Shown here: piece by piece, positions 43,001-55,486 of the stretch | Numbering within the stretch: position 1 is the stretch's first letter | Layout: the number at the start of each line of letters is the position of its first letter | Source: Pseudomonas sp. RIT623 | Lineage (GTDB): Bacteria; Pseudomonadota; Gammaproteobacteria; Pseudomonadales; Pseudomonadaceae | DNA length: 64,000 nt | Assembly: GCF_004519305.1 (NCBI RefSeq) | Contig: NZ_SOZA01000020.1 | Location: 24,999-88,998 of the forward strand | Direction of reading: 5' to 3' | Notes under the pieces: generated by a model | What the model was told of the DNA's origin: nothing | Database searches by the model: none | What the model saw: only the letters and a program-made list of their open reading frames with translations | Program-made: the position numbers and the translations under genes

Positions 43001-43249
43001 TTACTCGTCATCTTCATAAAAATAGCGCGATCGTTTGAAAAGCAATCGATAGCCTACGAGCGCCAACAGTGTTCCCCAGTCGCCGCCATCGAGATGCCAC
43101 ACCTGTTGTTCGCGCAGCTGAGTGCAGGTGGTAATGCCGGTCGCGGTGAGCACGACATAAAGCACGCATCGGATGGTTCTTGATTTGAAGGCCCAGTCGA
43201 GCAAGACGCCCGTGATCATCAAGCAAGTGAGGAAGTAGAGTGTCGTCAT
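43001..43249 (-). CDS. Small membrane protein of unknown function
   Basis: 82 residues. Two hydrophobic segments are visible (LYFLTCLMITGVLLDWAF and CVLYVVLTATGITTC), with a further hydrophobic patch TLLALVGYRLLF, and an acidic end FYEDDE. It starts 11 bp after the 43261-43758 gene ends, so the two form a unit. I do not recognise the family. Confidence 0.65.
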   Translation of the reverse strand: MTTLYFLTCLMITGVLLDWAFKSRTIRCVLYVVLTATGITTCTQLREQQVWHLDGGDWGTLLALVGYRLLFKRSRYFYEDDE

Positions 43250-43260
43250 GGCGTGCCTGG

Positions 43261-43758
43261 TCAGATTATGAGGAGCATGGAGGAGGTTTGTGGACCTATG
43301 CCGCCAGTAACTCGGGCATATAGTGAAACCAGCACATCACCGGCATGAAACGTGGGCAGCCTGCTTTTGGCCAACTGGCTAGTCGTGGTACCGGCTGCGC
43401 CTCCGGCAACCAGTCCGGCGGCAAACCCTGCCGGGCCACCGACAAGGGTCGTTACCGCTTGGCTTACTGAGGCACCCAGCAGGTTCAAGATGTCGTGGCG
43501 CTGCTCATGCAACCGATCCCCCTGCAAACGACTGAGTGGCCGCGATACGGCGACGCGCATATGGCACGGCAACTTGCCGGGCAGCATCCTGTCGTACAGC
43601 TGCGCCACTTTTTCGACGACCTGGTAATGCCCCTTGTGCACGAACGGCAAGCTCAAGGTACGCAGGTGACAGCATTGCTCGGGCGCAATCACCAACTCGT
43701 TCACGTCGAAGACAACGCCGTGCGGGGTAATGACTCGATAGGTCTTGTCGACTTGCAT
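43261..43758 (-). CDS. Unknown protein with glycine-rich hydrophobic segment
   Basis: 165 residues from the ATG at 43758 with AGGGAAG upstream; an ATG at 43803 would add 15 residues. It begins MQVDKTYRVITPHGVVFDVNEL, with a pair CC in EQCCHLRTL near residue 30 and a glycine-zipper-like stretch VTTLVGGPAGFAAGLVAGGAAGTTT near residue 104 that could insert in a membrane. Followed by a small membrane protein in the same unit. The pairing could be toxin with immunity, but nothing in the sequence proves that. Confidence 0.6.
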   Translation of the reverse strand: MQVDKTYRVITPHGVVFDVNELVIAPEQCCHLRTLSLPFVHKGHYQVVEKVAQLYDRMLPGKLPCHMRVAVSRPLSRLQGDRLHEQRHDILNLLGASVSQAVTTLVGGPAGFAAGLVAGGAAGTTTSQLAKSRLPTFHAGDVLVSLYARVTGGIGPQTSSMLLII

Positions 43759-43878
43759 GCGTGCTTCCCTTGCCGGGCCCCGTGGAGCCAGGAGCCGAGG
43801 CATCGAACGATGCCACTGGGAGGAACGCGCGGCTATTCAGCCGGGGCTGAATGACCTGTACGAAAGGTCTGCAGGCGG

Positions 43879-43941
43879 TTCGCCGGCAAGCCGGCTCCTA
43901 CAGTCTGCCGTGAGCAGGTAGGAGCCAGCTTTGCTGGCGAA
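43879..43941. repeat. Inverted REP pair
   Basis: TTCGCCGGCAAGCCGGCTCCTAC and GTAGGAGCCAGCTTTGCTGGCGAA across a short spacer, after the lactate dehydrogenase gene. Confidence 0.88.
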
Positions 43942-43956
43942 GCGGTTGGCGCGATG

Positions 43957-46767
<2,811 letters not shown>

Positions 46768-46836
46768 GCAGTCTCCTCGTGGGGCCGCGGCGTCTGGCGC
46801 GCGGCGTGCCCCGGGCAATCAGGCGTTGGCGGGCGC

Positions 46837-47982
46837 TCAGGCGCCCAGTTCGCGGACCAGCGAGTCGCGGGTGATCTCGCTGATGGACTTGGCGCCGGTC
46901 AGCACCATGGCCACGCGCATTTCTTTCTCGAACAGCTCCAGCAGGTTCTTCACCCCGGCCTCGCCATGGGTGGCCAGGGCATAGAGGAAGGCGCGGCCGA
47001 TCAGCACGGTGTCGGCGCCCAGGGCGATCATGCGCACCACGTCGAGGCCGCTGCGGATGCCGGAGTCGGCGAGGATCTTGATGTCGCCCTTCACCGCGTC
47101 GGCGATCGCCGGCAGGGCGCGGGCGCTGGACAGCACGCCGTCGAGCTGGCGGCCGCCGTGGTTGGAGACGACGATGCCGTCGGCGCCGAACTTGACCGCG
47201 TCGCGGGCGTCGTTGGCGTCGAGGATGCCCTTGATGATCATCGGGCCGTCCCAGAATTCGCGAATCCACTCCAGGTCCTTCCAGGAGATGGACGGGTCGA
47301 AGTTGTTGCCCAGCCAGCCGATGTAGTCGGCCAGGCCCGTGGGGTTGCCACGGTACTTGGAGATGTTGCCCAGGTCGTGCGGGCGGCCGAGCAGGCCGAC
47401 GTCCAGGGCCCATTGCGGGTGGGTCATGGCCTGCCACACGCGGCGCAGTGGCGCGTTCGGGCCGCTCATGCCCGAGTGGGCATCGCGGTAGCGCGCGCCG
47501 GGCACCGGCATGTCGACGGTGAACACCAGGGTCTTCACCCCGGCGGCCTTGGCCCGCTCCAGGGCGTTGCGCATGAAGCCACGGTCCTTGAGCACGTACA
47601 GCTGGAACCACATCGGCCGGTCGATGGCCGGGGCCACTTCTTCGATCGGGCACACCGACACGGTGGACATGGTGAAGGGGATGCCGTGGGCGGCGGCGGC
47701 GCGGGCGGCCTGCACTTCGCCGCGACGAGCGTACATGCCGGTGAGGCCGACCGGGGCCAGGGCCACGGGCATGCTCAGGGTCTCGTCGAACAGCTTGGTC
47801 TCGAGACTGAGCTCGGACATGTTGTTCAGCACGCGCTGGCGCAGGGCGATGCTGGCCAGGTCCGAGACGTTGTGGCGCAGGGTGTGCTCGGCGTAGGCGC
47901 CGCCGTCGGCGTAGTGGAACAGGAAAGGAGGCAGCTTGCGTTGGGCCGCGGCGCGATAGTCGGTGGAGGCGGAAATGATCAT
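46837..47982 (-). CDS. lldD: FMN-dependent L-lactate dehydrogenase
   Basis: 381 residues, start [23 protein letters not shown]-dependent alpha-hydroxy acid dehydrogenase: active-site [13 protein letters not shown] near residue 271, [27 protein letters not shown] near 301, and [17 protein letters not shown] near 243. It oxidises L-lactate to pyruvate and reduces membrane quinones. Downstream of lldP (63 bp) and upstream of dld2 (69 bp), so all three are one operon under LldR. Confidence 0.95.
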   Translation of the reverse strand: MIISASTDYRAAAQRKLPPFLFHYADGGAYAEHTLRHNVSDLASIALRQRVLNNMSELSLETKLFDETLSMPVALAPVGLTGMYARRGEVQAARAAAAHGIPFTMSTVSVCPIEEVAPAIDRPMWFQLYVLKDRGFMRNALERAKAAGVKTLVFTVDMPVPGARYRDAHSGMSGPNAPLRRVWQAMTHPQWALDVGLLGRPHDLGNISKYRGNPTGLADYIGWLGNNFDPSISWKDLEWIREFWDGPMIIKGILDANDARDAVKFGADGIVVSNHGGRQLDGVLSSARALPAIADAVKGDIKILADSGIRSGLDVVRMIALGADTVLIGRAFLYALATHGEAGVKNLLELFEKEMRVAMVLTGAKSISEITRDSLVRELGA

Positions 47983-48045
47983 GGATTCTCGCAGCGTGGG
48001 TTGAAGGAAGATCCCGGGCGCTGGTCGCGCCCGGGCCCTTTCACT

Positions 48046-49716
48046 TTAGTGATGAACCAGCATGCCGGTCAGCCAATAGGCCTGAACCAGGGTGATCAGG
48101 CCGACGATGGTGGCGAAGAACAGGCTGTGCTTGACGGTGAAACGGAACAGGTCGGACTCCTTGCCGACCAGGCCGGTGGCGGCGCAGGCCACGGCGATCG
48201 ACTGCGGCGAGATCATCTTGCCGGTCACGCCGCCGCTGGTGTTGGCGGCCACCAGCAGGGTGTCGTTGACCCCGATCTGGTGCGCGGTGGTGGCCTGCAG
48301 CGAGCTGAACAGGGCGTTGGACGAGGTGTCCGAGCCGGTCAGGAACACGCCCAGCCAGCCCAGGAACGGCGAGAAGAACGGGAACGCCGCACCGGTGCCG
48401 GCCAGTACCAGGGCCATGGTCGAGGACATGCCCGAGTAGTTGGTGACGAAGGCGAAAGCCAGCACCATGCCGATCGACAGGATCGGCCAGCGCAGTTCCC
48501 AGAAGGTCTCTTTCAAAGTGGTCAGACCAGTTTTTAAGTTGATCTTCAGCACCGCCATGGAAATCAGCGCCGAGAGGAAGATCGCGGTGCCGGTGGCGGA
48601 GATCGGGTCGAGCTTGAACACCGCCGGCATGGCGGTTGGCGCGGTGACGATCGGCGCGGTCTTGATCACCAGTTGGTCGAGGTGCGGGATGGCGAAGTTG
48701 AACACCAAGTTGTACATCGCCCCGCCTGGGGCGAAGGCTGCCTTGAATGGCTTGAGGGTCCAGATGGTCACCAGCACGGTGAGGATCAAAAACGGCGACC
48801 AGGCCTTGAAGATCTCGCCGAAGCTGTACGGCGAAGGCTGGCTGCCACTCGCTTGCGCCACGGCGGCGCCGACGCTGCCCTTGGCTTCGCTGAACGCGCG
48901 CTTGGGCTGCCAGACCTTCAGGAACAGGGTCAGGGCGATCAGGCTGGCCAGGGCCGAGGTGATGTCGGGCAGTTCCGGGCCGATGAAGTTGGAGGTGAAG
49001 TACTGGGTGACGGCGAAGCTCAGGCCGGCCACCAGCGCGGCGGGCCAGGTTTCTTTCACGCCGCGCAGGCCATCCATCATGAACACCAGCCAGAACGGCA
49101 CGAACAGCGACAGCAACGGCAGCTGGCGGCCGGTCATGGCGCCAATGTGGAAGGCGTCGATGCCAGTGACTTGCCCAGCGACGATGATCGGGATGCCCAG
49201 GGCGCCGAAGGCCACCGGCGCGGTGTTGGCGATCAGGCACAGGCCGGCGGCGTACAGCGGGTTGAAGCCCAGGCCCACGAGCAGCGCGGCGGTGATCGCC
49301 ACCGGCGCGCCGAAGCCGGCCGCGCCTTCGAGGAAGGCACCGAAGCAGAAGCCGATCAGCAGCACTTGCAGGCGCTGGTCGTCGGTGATGGACAGCACCG
49401 AGCTGCGGATCACTTCGAACTGGCCGCTCTTGACCGTGAGTTTGTAGAGGAACACCGCCGCGACGATGATCCAGGCAATCGGCCACAGGCCGTAGAGGAA
49501 GCCGTAGCCGGCGGCGGCCAGGGCCATGTCGACAGGCATCTGGAAGGCGAAGATGGCCACCAGGATCGACAGTGCCAGGGTGATGCTGCCAGCGACGTGG
49601 CCTTTGAGGCGGAACACGGCGAGGGCGAGGAAGAAGAACACGATGGGGATGACCGCCGCCAGTGCGGACAGGCCAAGACTACCAAGCGGGCTATAGAGTT
49701 GTTGCCAGGTTTGCAT
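48046..49716 (-). CDS. lldP: L-lactate permease
   Basis: 556 residues, first gene of the operon, starting [18 protein letters not shown]. About 12-14 membrane segments; the family motif [30 protein letters not shown] near residue 130 and the C-terminal [24 protein letters not shown] near 494 are intact. It is a proton symporter for lactate and glycolate in the inner membrane. The LldR-like operator lies 46 bases upstream of its start. Confidence 0.95.
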   Translation of the reverse strand: MQTWQQLYSPLGSLGLSALAAVIPIVFFFLALAVFRLKGHVAGSITLALSILVAIFAFQMPVDMALAAAGYGFLYGLWPIAWIIVAAVFLYKLTVKSGQFEVIRSSVLSITDDQRLQVLLIGFCFGAFLEGAAGFGAPVAITAALLVGLGFNPLYAAGLCLIANTAPVAFGALGIPIIVAGQVTGIDAFHIGAMTGRQLPLLSLFVPFWLVFMMDGLRGVKETWPAALVAGLSFAVTQYFTSNFIGPELPDITSALASLIALTLFLKVWQPKRAFSEAKGSVGAAVAQASGSQPSPYSFGEIFKAWSPFLILTVLVTIWTLKPFKAAFAPGGAMYNLVFNFAIPHLDQLVIKTAPIVTAPTAMPAVFKLDPISATGTAIFLSALISMAVLKINLKTGLTTLKETFWELRWPILSIGMVLAFAFVTNYSGMSSTMALVLAGTGAAFPFFSPFLGWLGVFLTGSDTSSNALFSSLQATTAHQIGVNDTLLVAANTSGGVTGKMISPQSIAVACAATGLVGKESDLFRFTVKHSLFFATIVGLITLVQAYWLTGMLVHH

Positions 49717-49761
49717 ATGGGGTGGCCCCTAATTGTTGTTGGTCAGGCACTGGCATTGGAT

Positions 49762-49778
49762 AATTGGTAAGACCAATT
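49762..49778. promoter_or_regulatory. LldR operator
   Basis: AATTGGTAAGACCAATT, a 7+3+7 palindrome matching the FadR-family LldR consensus (AATTGGN3ACCAATT-like). It is between the divergent lldR and lldP genes. Confidence 0.85.
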
Positions 49779-49975
49779 TACAATGGCTGGTCGCTAGGTT
49801 AAGAGCGCCATTGCGGGTGTGTCAATTTGTCCTGGGGAAAACTTTGGTCGGATGCCGATGAGCGGGCATCTGCGCGGTGCTGAAAATCGCTATCTGATGG
49901 GTGTCGGCCTGGGCGCGATAGGCGCAGAATAGGCGGCCCCCGGATCCGCACCCCGGGGTTCGTGGAGAGCATGTG

Positions 49976-50743
49976 ATGGTTTTTGATCAGGTCCGACAGC
50001 GGCGCCTGTCCGACGACATCGTCGATCGGTTGGAAGGGATGATTCTCGAGGGCACCCTCACCTCAGGCCAGCGCCTGCCGGCCGAGCGTGCCTTGGCCGA
50101 GCAGTTCGGCGTGTCCCGCCCCTCGCTGCGCGAGGCGATCCAGAAGCTGGTGGCCAAGGGGTTGCTGGTCAGTCGCCAGGGCGGTGGCAACTATGTGGCC
50201 GAGTCGCTGGGCTCGACCTTCAGCGACCCGCTGCTCAAGTTGCTCGAAGGCAGCCCCGAGGCGCAGCGCGACCTGCTGGAGTTTCGTCATACCCTGGAGG
50301 CGTCCTGCGCCTATTACGCCGCGCAGCGCGCCACCGAGCCTGATCGGCAGCGCTTGAAGACGGCGTTCGACGCCCTGCAGGACTGTTACAACCGCGTTGG
50401 CGAGGTCGACCGGGCAGAGGAGGGCGCCGCCGATGCGCGTTTCCACCTGGCCATTGCCGAGGCCAGCCACAACGCGGTGCTGCTGCACACTATCCGCGGG
50501 CTGTTCGACCTGCTCAAGCGCAACGTGGTGACCAACATCGGCGGCATGTACCAGCAACGCAGCGAGACCCGCGACATGCTGATCAGCCAGCATCGCGAGC
50601 TGTATCTGGCGATTGTCGAGGGGCGGGCGGACGATGCGCGGGAGGTGTCGAGCCGGCACATCCTGTATGTGCAGGAGGTGCTGCAGGAGGCGCAGCAGGA
50701 GGCCCAGCGGGTAGCGCGGGCGGAGCGGCGCAGCGGGCGCTGA
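49976..50743 (+). CDS. lldR: Lactate-responsive FadR-family regulator
   Basis: 255 residues from the ATG at 49976 (MVFDQVRQRRLSDDIVDRLEGM); a GTG three bases earlier is possible. Winged helix-turn-helix (LTSGQRLPAERALAEQFGVSRPSLREAIQKLVAKGLL, residues 24-60) and an FCD ligand domain (DARFHLAIAEASHNAVLLHTIRGLFDLL near 155). It represses lldP-lldD-dld2 and is released by lactate. Divergent from lldP with the palindromic operator between the two. Confidence 0.92.
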   Translation: MVFDQVRQRRLSDDIVDRLEGMILEGTLTSGQRLPAERALAEQFGVSRPSLREAIQKLVAKGLLVSRQGGGNYVAESLGSTFSDPLLKLLEGSPEAQRDLLEFRHTLEASCAYYAAQRATEPDRQRLKTAFDALQDCYNRVGEVDRAEEGAADARFHLAIAEASHNAVLLHTIRGLFDLLKRNVVTNIGGMYQQRSETRDMLISQHRELYLAIVEGRADDAREVSSRHILYVQEVLQEAQQEAQRVARAERRSGR

Positions 50744-50764
50744 GACGCGGCAGGCGCGGGTCTT

Positions 50765-50879
50765 GTAGGAGTGGCCTTGTGCCGCGAAAAGGGCGCGCAG
50801 CGGCCTCGGGATCTTTGTACCACTCAAGATCGTCGGGGGCTGCTTCGCAGCCCTTTCGCGACACGAGGCCGCTCCTACA
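50765..50879. repeat. Inverted REP-like pair with an internal stem
   Basis: GTAGGAGTGGCCTTGTGCCGCGAAAAGGG faces its near-inverse CCCTTTCGCGACACGAGGCCGCTCCTAC. Inside, GGGCTGC-TTC-GCAGCCC followed by TTT resembles a terminator (50838-50857). Confidence 0.85.
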
Positions 50880-50899
50880 GTGACCGAGCTGGGCGGGAG

Positions 50900-51382
50900 T
50901 TACTCTTCCTTGCCCTTGTTGCGCATGGTGCGCTGCAGCTCGCGGTTGGAGTCGCGCTCGCGCACGGTATCGCGCTTGTCGAACTCCTTCTTGCCCTTGC
51001 CCAGCGCGATTTCGCACTTGATCAGGTGCTTGCTCCAGTACAGCGACATCGCCACGCAGGTGTAGCCCTTCTGCGCCACGGCCGCTTCCAGGCGCTCGAG
51101 CTCGCGCTTGTTCAGCAGCAGCTTGCGGGTGCGGATGGGGTCGGCGATGACGTGGGTGCTGGCGGTGGTCAGCGGGGTGATGTGGCTGCCGAACAGCCAG
51201 GCTTCGCCATCCTTGAGCAGCACGTAGCTGTCGGTCAGGTGCGCCTTGCCGGCCCGCAGGCTCTTTACTTCCCAACCGGACAGGACCAGTCCGGCCTCGA
51301 ACTTGTGTTCGATGAAGTAATCGTGTCGCGCCTTTTTGTTCTGCGCGATGGTCCCGGTCGGATGTTTCTTTTGCTTAGCCAT
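50900..51382 (-). CDS. smpB: SsrA-binding protein SmpB
   Basis: 160 residues from the ATG at 51382 ([24 protein letters not shown]). OB-fold with [27 protein letters not shown] near residue 28 and [14 protein letters not shown] near 65, and the basic C-terminal tail ([21 protein letters not shown]) that reaches the ribosomal mRNA channel. It binds tmRNA, whose gene is 8.4 kb to the left in this same window. Divergent from ratA. Confidence 0.97.
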   Translation of the reverse strand: MAKQKKHPTGTIAQNKKARHDYFIEHKFEAGLVLSGWEVKSLRAGKAHLTDSYVLLKDGEAWLFGSHITPLTTASTHVIADPIRTRKLLLNKRELERLEAAVAQKGYTCVAMSLYWSKHLIKCEIALGKGKKEFDKRDTVRERDSNRELQRTMRNKGKEE

Positions 51383-51544
51383 AGGGGCGGCATTATAGGC
51401 AGTCAGTGCGTGCTCGGCTATGGGGTTTAGGTGCGCTTGAGCCTGTTCGGTGAATCCCGGACAATACAGGCCTCGTTCCGCCGCGCGGAACGGTTTTTCA
51501 TGGCGCTGTCGTGCGCCGCCGCCCCGTTTGGAAGTGACGCCTGG

Positions 51545-51979
51545 ATGACTACCCATATTCAACGCTCCGCCCTGCTGCCATACCCTGCCCAGGCGCTCTA
51601 CGACCTGGTCAACGATGTGGCCGGCTACCCGGACTTCCTGCCCTGGTGTTCGGCCTCGACGGTGATCGAGGCCAGCGACACGCACATGCGCGCGAAGCTC
51701 GAGGTGGCCAAGGGGGGCATGAGCCAGCAGTTCGTCACGCGCAACGTGCTGGTGCCGGGGCAGTCGATCGAGATGAACCTCGAAGAAGGGCCCTTCACCC
51801 AGCTGCACGGGCTGTGGGTGTTCAAGCCATTGGGCGAGAAGGCCTGCAAGATCAGCCTGGACCTGTCGTTCGACTACGCCGGCGCGTTGGTGCGCGCGAC
51901 CCTGGGGCCGCTGTTCAACCAGGCGGCCAACACCATGGTCGATGCCTTCTGCCAGCGCGCCAAGCAGCTTTATGGCTGA
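51545..51979 (+). CDS. ratA: RatA/Coq10-family START-domain protein
   Basis: 144 residues from the ATG at 51545 ([35 protein letters not shown]), the family-typical start. The START-like lipid-binding fold continues with [36 protein letters not shown] near residue 58 and [22 protein letters not shown] near 101. Members bind ubiquinone (Coq10) and have also been reported to block ribosomal subunit association. It overlaps rnfH by 8 bp. Confidence 0.9.
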   Translation: MTTHIQRSALLPYPAQALYDLVNDVAGYPDFLPWCSASTVIEASDTHMRAKLEVAKGGMSQQFVTRNVLVPGQSIEMNLEEGPFTQLHGLWVFKPLGEKACKISLDLSFDYAGALVRATLGPLFNQAANTMVDAFCQRAKQLYG

Positions 51980-52280
51980 GACGGCCATCGCCATCGAGGT
52001 GGTCTATGCCACGGCCGAGCGTCAGTGGCTGCTGGCCTGCGAAGTGCCTGCGGGGACCTCGGTGAGCGCGGCGCTGCGCCTGTCGGGCTTGGCCGAACAG
52101 GTACCGGGGCTGGACCTGGCGCATTGCCCGGTGGGTATTTTCGGCAAGCTGGTCAGTGATCCGGCGGCTCGCCAGGTGCAGGCGGGGGAGCGGCTGGAGG
52201 TCTATCGGCCCTTGCTGGTCGACCCGCTGGAGGCGCGCAAGCGGCGCGCGGCCAAGGCCAGGGCCGCGCGCGAAGGCTGA
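51972..52280 (+). CDS. rnfH: RnfH-family ubiquitin-like protein
   Basis: 102 residues from the ATG at 51972, overlapping ratA's stop by 8 bp. RnfH family (UPF0125, formerly RatB): [33 protein letters not shown] near residue 6, [34 protein letters not shown] near 52, and a basic tail [14 protein letters not shown]. The ratA-rnfH pairing is conserved in gammaproteobacteria; molecular function is not settled. Confidence 0.9.
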   Translation: MAETAIAIEVVYATAERQWLLACEVPAGTSVSAALRLSGLAEQVPGLDLAHCPVGIFGKLVSDPAARQVQAGERLEVYRPLLVDPLEARKRRAAKARAAREG

Positions 52281-52296
52281 CGCTTGTTGCAGGCAA

Positions 52297-52326
52297 TAAA
52301 AAGCCCGGACCTGGTCCGGGCTTTTT
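52297..52326. terminator. Bidirectional terminator
   Basis: AAAAAGCCCGGACC-T-GGTCCGGGCTTTTT between the convergent rnfH and omlA genes. Confidence 0.95.
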
Positions 52327-52339
52327 CGTCGCGCCGCGT

Positions 52340-52855
52340 TTACTGCGGGGCGGTTTCCAGCGGTGCTGGGGTCGGCACCGGGGTGGTCTCGACGTTGTCG
52401 ATTTCTTTTTGCAGGGTATCTTCCAGCGAACCTGCCTTGGCCGGTTTTTCCTGGCTCGGCTGTTGGTTCGGGCTGACGGTGGTGTCGCTGCTGCCACCGA
52501 GGATTTCCTGGTCGCGGCTGACGCCCGGCATGAAGTCGCCGGACAGGTTGACCAGTTGGTCGCTGTCGTTGAAGAACACGCTCATGCGTTCCTGCTGACG
52601 CTCGCCGCCGCCTGGCTGCAGGCTGTACAGGTAGTCCCAGCGATTGGTGTGGAAGGTGTCCTGCAGCAGTGGGTTGCCCATGATAAACCTTACTTGCCGG
52701 CGGGTCATTCCCGGGCGCAATTGGTCTATCATGTCCTGCGTGACGACATTGCCCTGCTGGATGTCGATTTTGTAAACCCCGGGAAACGAGCAACCGGCGA
52801 GTGCGAGCAGTCCCACGAGGGTGAGGCTGGTTAGCAAGAGCTTGGTGTTTTGCAT
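52340..52855 (-). CDS. omlA: Outer membrane assembly lipoprotein BamE/OmlA
   Basis: 171 residues from the ATG at 52855 ([29 protein letters not shown]). Lipobox LALAGC near residue 16-21; the mature SmpA/OmlA fold has [19 protein letters not shown] near 46 and [19 protein letters not shown] near 67. It is part of the beta-barrel assembly machinery at the outer membrane. The Pro/Thr-rich C-terminal tail is longer than in E. coli BamE, as in other pseudomonads. Divergent from fur, about 97 bp apart. Confidence 0.95.
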   Translation of the reverse strand: MQNTKLLLTSLTLVGLLALAGCSFPGVYKIDIQQGNVVTQDMIDQLRPGMTRRQVRFIMGNPLLQDTFHTNRWDYLYSLQPGGGERQQERMSVFFNDSDQLVNLSGDFMPGVSRDQEILGGSSDTTVSPNQQPSQEKPAKAGSLEDTLQKEIDNVETTPVPTPAPLETAPQ

Positions 52856-52952
52856 CGGTGGGCGACTTCCACTATCTTGGCTGGACAACGTAAACCCCGA
52901 TCATACCCGTATTAAGAGAAGCTGCGAAGCAGCATCGGCGAGAAAGCTGACC

Positions 52953-53357
52953 ATGGTTGAAAATAGCGAATTGCGCAAAGCGGGCCTGAAGGTAACCCTG
53001 CCTCGGGTCAAGATTCTTCAGATGCTCGACTCCACCGAGCAGCGTCACATGAGTGCCGAGGATGTCTACAAGGCACTGATGGAGGCTGGCGAGGACGTTG
53101 GTCTGGCAACCGTGTATCGCGTCCTGACCCAGTTCGAGGCGGCGGGTCTGGTGGTTCGCCACAACTTCGACGGCGGCCACGCGGTATTCGAATTGGCGGA
53201 CGGTGGCCACCACGACCACATGGTCAACGTGGATACCAGCGAAGTCATCGAATTCATGGATGCCGAGATCGAGCGGCGCCAGAAGGAGATCGTGGCCGAA
53301 CACGGTTTCGAGCTGGTGGACCACAATCTGGTCCTGTATGTGCGTAAAAAGAAGTAA
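52953..53357 (+). CDS. fur: Ferric uptake regulator Fur
   Basis: 134 residues from the ATG at 52953 (MVENSELRKAGLKVTLPRVKILQMLD). Winged-helix DNA domain with MSAEDVYKALMEAGEDVGLATVYRVLTQFEAAGLV (32-67), then the metal-binding GGHAVFELADGGHHDHMVNVDTSEVIEF (77-104); a C-terminal Cys4 zinc site is absent, as usual in Pseudomonas Fur. It would control the Has locus downstream, which carries Fur-box-like sequences. Followed by a bidirectional terminator. Confidence 0.97.
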   Translation: MVENSELRKAGLKVTLPRVKILQMLDSTEQRHMSAEDVYKALMEAGEDVGLATVYRVLTQFEAAGLVVRHNFDGGHAVFELADGGHHDHMVNVDTSEVIEFMDAEIERRQKEIVAEHGFELVDHNLVLYVRKKK

Positions 53358-53380
53358 CGTTTTCGCTCGTGCTTGACGAC

Positions 53381-53405
53381 AAAGGCGACCCTCGGGTCGC
53401 CTTTG
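53381..53405. terminator. Bidirectional terminator after fur
   Basis: AAAGGCGACC-CTC-GGGTCGCCTTT between convergent fur and mscL. Confidence 0.9.
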
Positions 53406-53429
53406 TGCCGTGTGGCCGCTGCGTATGCC

Positions 53430-53843
53430 TCAGGGCTGGCGATTCTGCGCCTTGAGCAGGTCGCGAATTTCCGTCAGCAGGGTTTCTTCGGCGCTCGGCA
53501 CCGGCGGCGCGCTCGGGGCCACGGCCTCTTCGCGCTTGAGGCGGTTGATCGCCTTCACGCCCATGAAGATGGCGAAGGCGACGATGATGAAGTCGAGGAT
53601 GGTCTGGATGAACTTGCCATAGGCCAGGACCACGGCCGGTACATCACCCTGGGCGGCCTTGAGGGTGATGGCCAGGTCGCTGAAGTCGACCCCGCCGATG
53701 AGCATGCCGATCGGTGGCATGATCACGTCGCCGACGAACGACGAGACGATCTTGCCGAAGGCCGCGCCGATGATGATACCCACCGCCATGTCGACGACAT
53801 TTCCCTTGACCGCGAAGGCCTTGAATTCACTGAGCATGCCCAT
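53430..53843 (-). CDS. mscL: Large-conductance mechanosensitive channel MscL
   Basis: 137 residues from the ATG at 53843 ([36 protein letters not shown]). TM1 spans about 15-40, the periplasmic loop follows, and TM2 is [23 protein letters not shown] near 80-103. The C-terminal helix ([15 protein letters not shown]) closes it. It opens under hypo-osmotic stress. Convergent with fur; this neighbourhood differs from the one I recall in P. putida KT2440. Confidence 0.96.
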   Translation of the reverse strand: MGMLSEFKAFAVKGNVVDMAVGIIIGAAFGKIVSSFVGDVIMPPIGMLIGGVDFSDLAITLKAAQGDVPAVVLAYGKFIQTILDFIIVAFAIFMGVKAINRLKREEAVAPSAPPVPSAEETLLTEIRDLLKAQNRQP

Positions 53844-54021
53844 GCTGTATTCCTTTGTTACGAATGGAGAGGTAAACGCAGTGTAAGCCACTAAAACGCT
53901 TCATGCGTGACGTTCGCAGCTACAGACTGCACTTAGATCGAATAGTTTTGTCGCTCGGTAACGGCTCCGGGACACGTCCGCGTTCGGCTATCATGGCGGT
54001 TTTTTCCAGGAGACCCCGCCC

Positions 54022-55389
54022 ATGGCCAAGGCCAAGCGTTTGTATGGCTGCACCGAGTGTGGCGCGACCTTTCCCAAATGGGCTGGCCAGTGCGGCGAGT
54101 GCGGGGCCTGGAACACCCTGGTCGAGACCATGATCGAAAGCGGCGGCGCCGCGGCGCCCAGCGGGCGTGCCGGCTGGACCGGGCAGCAGGCGCAGATCAA
54201 GACCCTGGCCGAGGTCAGCGTCGAGGAGATCCCGCGCTTCACCACCAGCAGCACCGAACTCGACCGCGTGCTCGGCGGCGGCCTGGTGGATGGCTCGGTG
54301 GTGCTGATCGGCGGCGACCCCGGCATCGGCAAGTCGACCATCCTGCTGCAGACCCTGTGCAACATCGCCGTGCACATGCCGGCGCTGTACGTCACCGGCG
54401 AGGAATCGCAGCAGCAGGTGGCCATGCGCTCGCGCCGCCTGGGCCTGCCCCAGGACCAGCTCAAGGTCATGACCGAAACCTGCATCGAGACCATCATCGC
54501 CACCGCCCGCCAGGAAAAACCGCGGGTGATGGTTATCGACTCGATCCAGACCATCTTCACCGAGCAACTGCAATCGGCGCCGGGCGGGGTGGCCCAGGTG
54601 CGCGAGAGCACCGCGCTGCTGGTGCGCTACGCCAAGCAGAGCGGCACGGCGATCTTCCTGGTTGGCCATGTCACCAAGGAAGGCTCGCTGGCCGGCCCGC
54701 GGGTGCTCGAGCACATGGTCGACACCGTGCTGTATTTCGAGGGCGAGTCCGATGGCCGCCTGCGCTTGCTGCGGGCGGTGAAGAACCGCTTCGGCGCGGT
54801 CAACGAACTGGGCGTCTTCGGCATGACCGACCGTGGCCTGAAGGAGGTGTCCAACCCCTCGGCGATCTTCCTCAACCGCACCCAGGAAGAAGTGCCCGGC
54901 AGCGTGGTCATGGCCACCTGGGAAGGCACCCGGCCAATGCTGGTGGAGGTCCAGGCGCTGGTCGACGACAGCCACCTGGCCAACCCGCGGCGGGTCACCC
55001 TGGGCCTGGACCAGAACCGCCTGGCCATGCTGCTGGCGGTGCTGCACCGCCACGGCGGCATCCCCACCCACGACCAGGACGTGTTCCTCAACGTGGTCGG
55101 CGGGGTCAAGGTGCTGGAGACCGCCTCCGACCTGGCGCTGCTGGCGGCGGTGATGTCGAGCCTGCGCAACCGCCCGCTGGCCCACGGCCTTCTGGTGTTC
55201 GGCGAGATCGGCCTGTCGGGCGAGGTGCGCCCGGTGCCCAGCGGCCAGGAGCGCCTGAAGGAAGCCGCCAAGCATGGCTTCAAGCGCGCCATCGTGCCCA
55301 AGGGCAACGCGCCGAAGGACGCCCCGGCCGGCCTGCAAGTGATTGCCGTGACCCGCTTGGAGCAGGCATTGGACGCCTTGTTCGAATAA
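54022..55389 (+). CDS. radA: DNA repair protein RadA
   Basis: 455 residues. N-terminal zinc finger CTECGATFPKWAGQCGEC (10-27), RecA-like ATPase with GGDPGIGKSTILLQ near 94 and MVIDSIQTIF near 171, the RadA KNRFG motif (VKNRFGAVNELGVF near 253), and a Lon-like C-terminal domain. It promotes branch migration in recombination. Divergent from mscL with 178 bp between. Confidence 0.97.
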   Translation: MAKAKRLYGCTECGATFPKWAGQCGECGAWNTLVETMIESGGAAAPSGRAGWTGQQAQIKTLAEVSVEEIPRFTTSSTELDRVLGGGLVDGSVVLIGGDPGIGKSTILLQTLCNIAVHMPALYVTGEESQQQVAMRSRRLGLPQDQLKVMTETCIETIIATARQEKPRVMVIDSIQTIFTEQLQSAPGGVAQVRESTALLVRYAKQSGTAIFLVGHVTKEGSLAGPRVLEHMVDTVLYFEGESDGRLRLLRAVKNRFGAVNELGVFGMTDRGLKEVSNPSAIFLNRTQEEVPGSVVMATWEGTRPMLVEVQALVDDSHLANPRRVTLGLDQNRLAMLLAVLHRHGGIPTHDQDVFLNVVGGVKVLETASDLALLAAVMSSLRNRPLAHGLLVFGEIGLSGEVRPVPSGQERLKEAAKHGFKRAIVPKGNAPKDAPAGLQVIAVTRLEQALDALFE

Positions 55390-55486
55390 CGCTTGGCATC
55401 GGCACACCTGGCATTTCTGTCAGTTTCGCTCTTTGGCCTCCTCTGCGACGCTGGGCGCCTTCGCTGATGTGCAAGAGGATGCAGGC

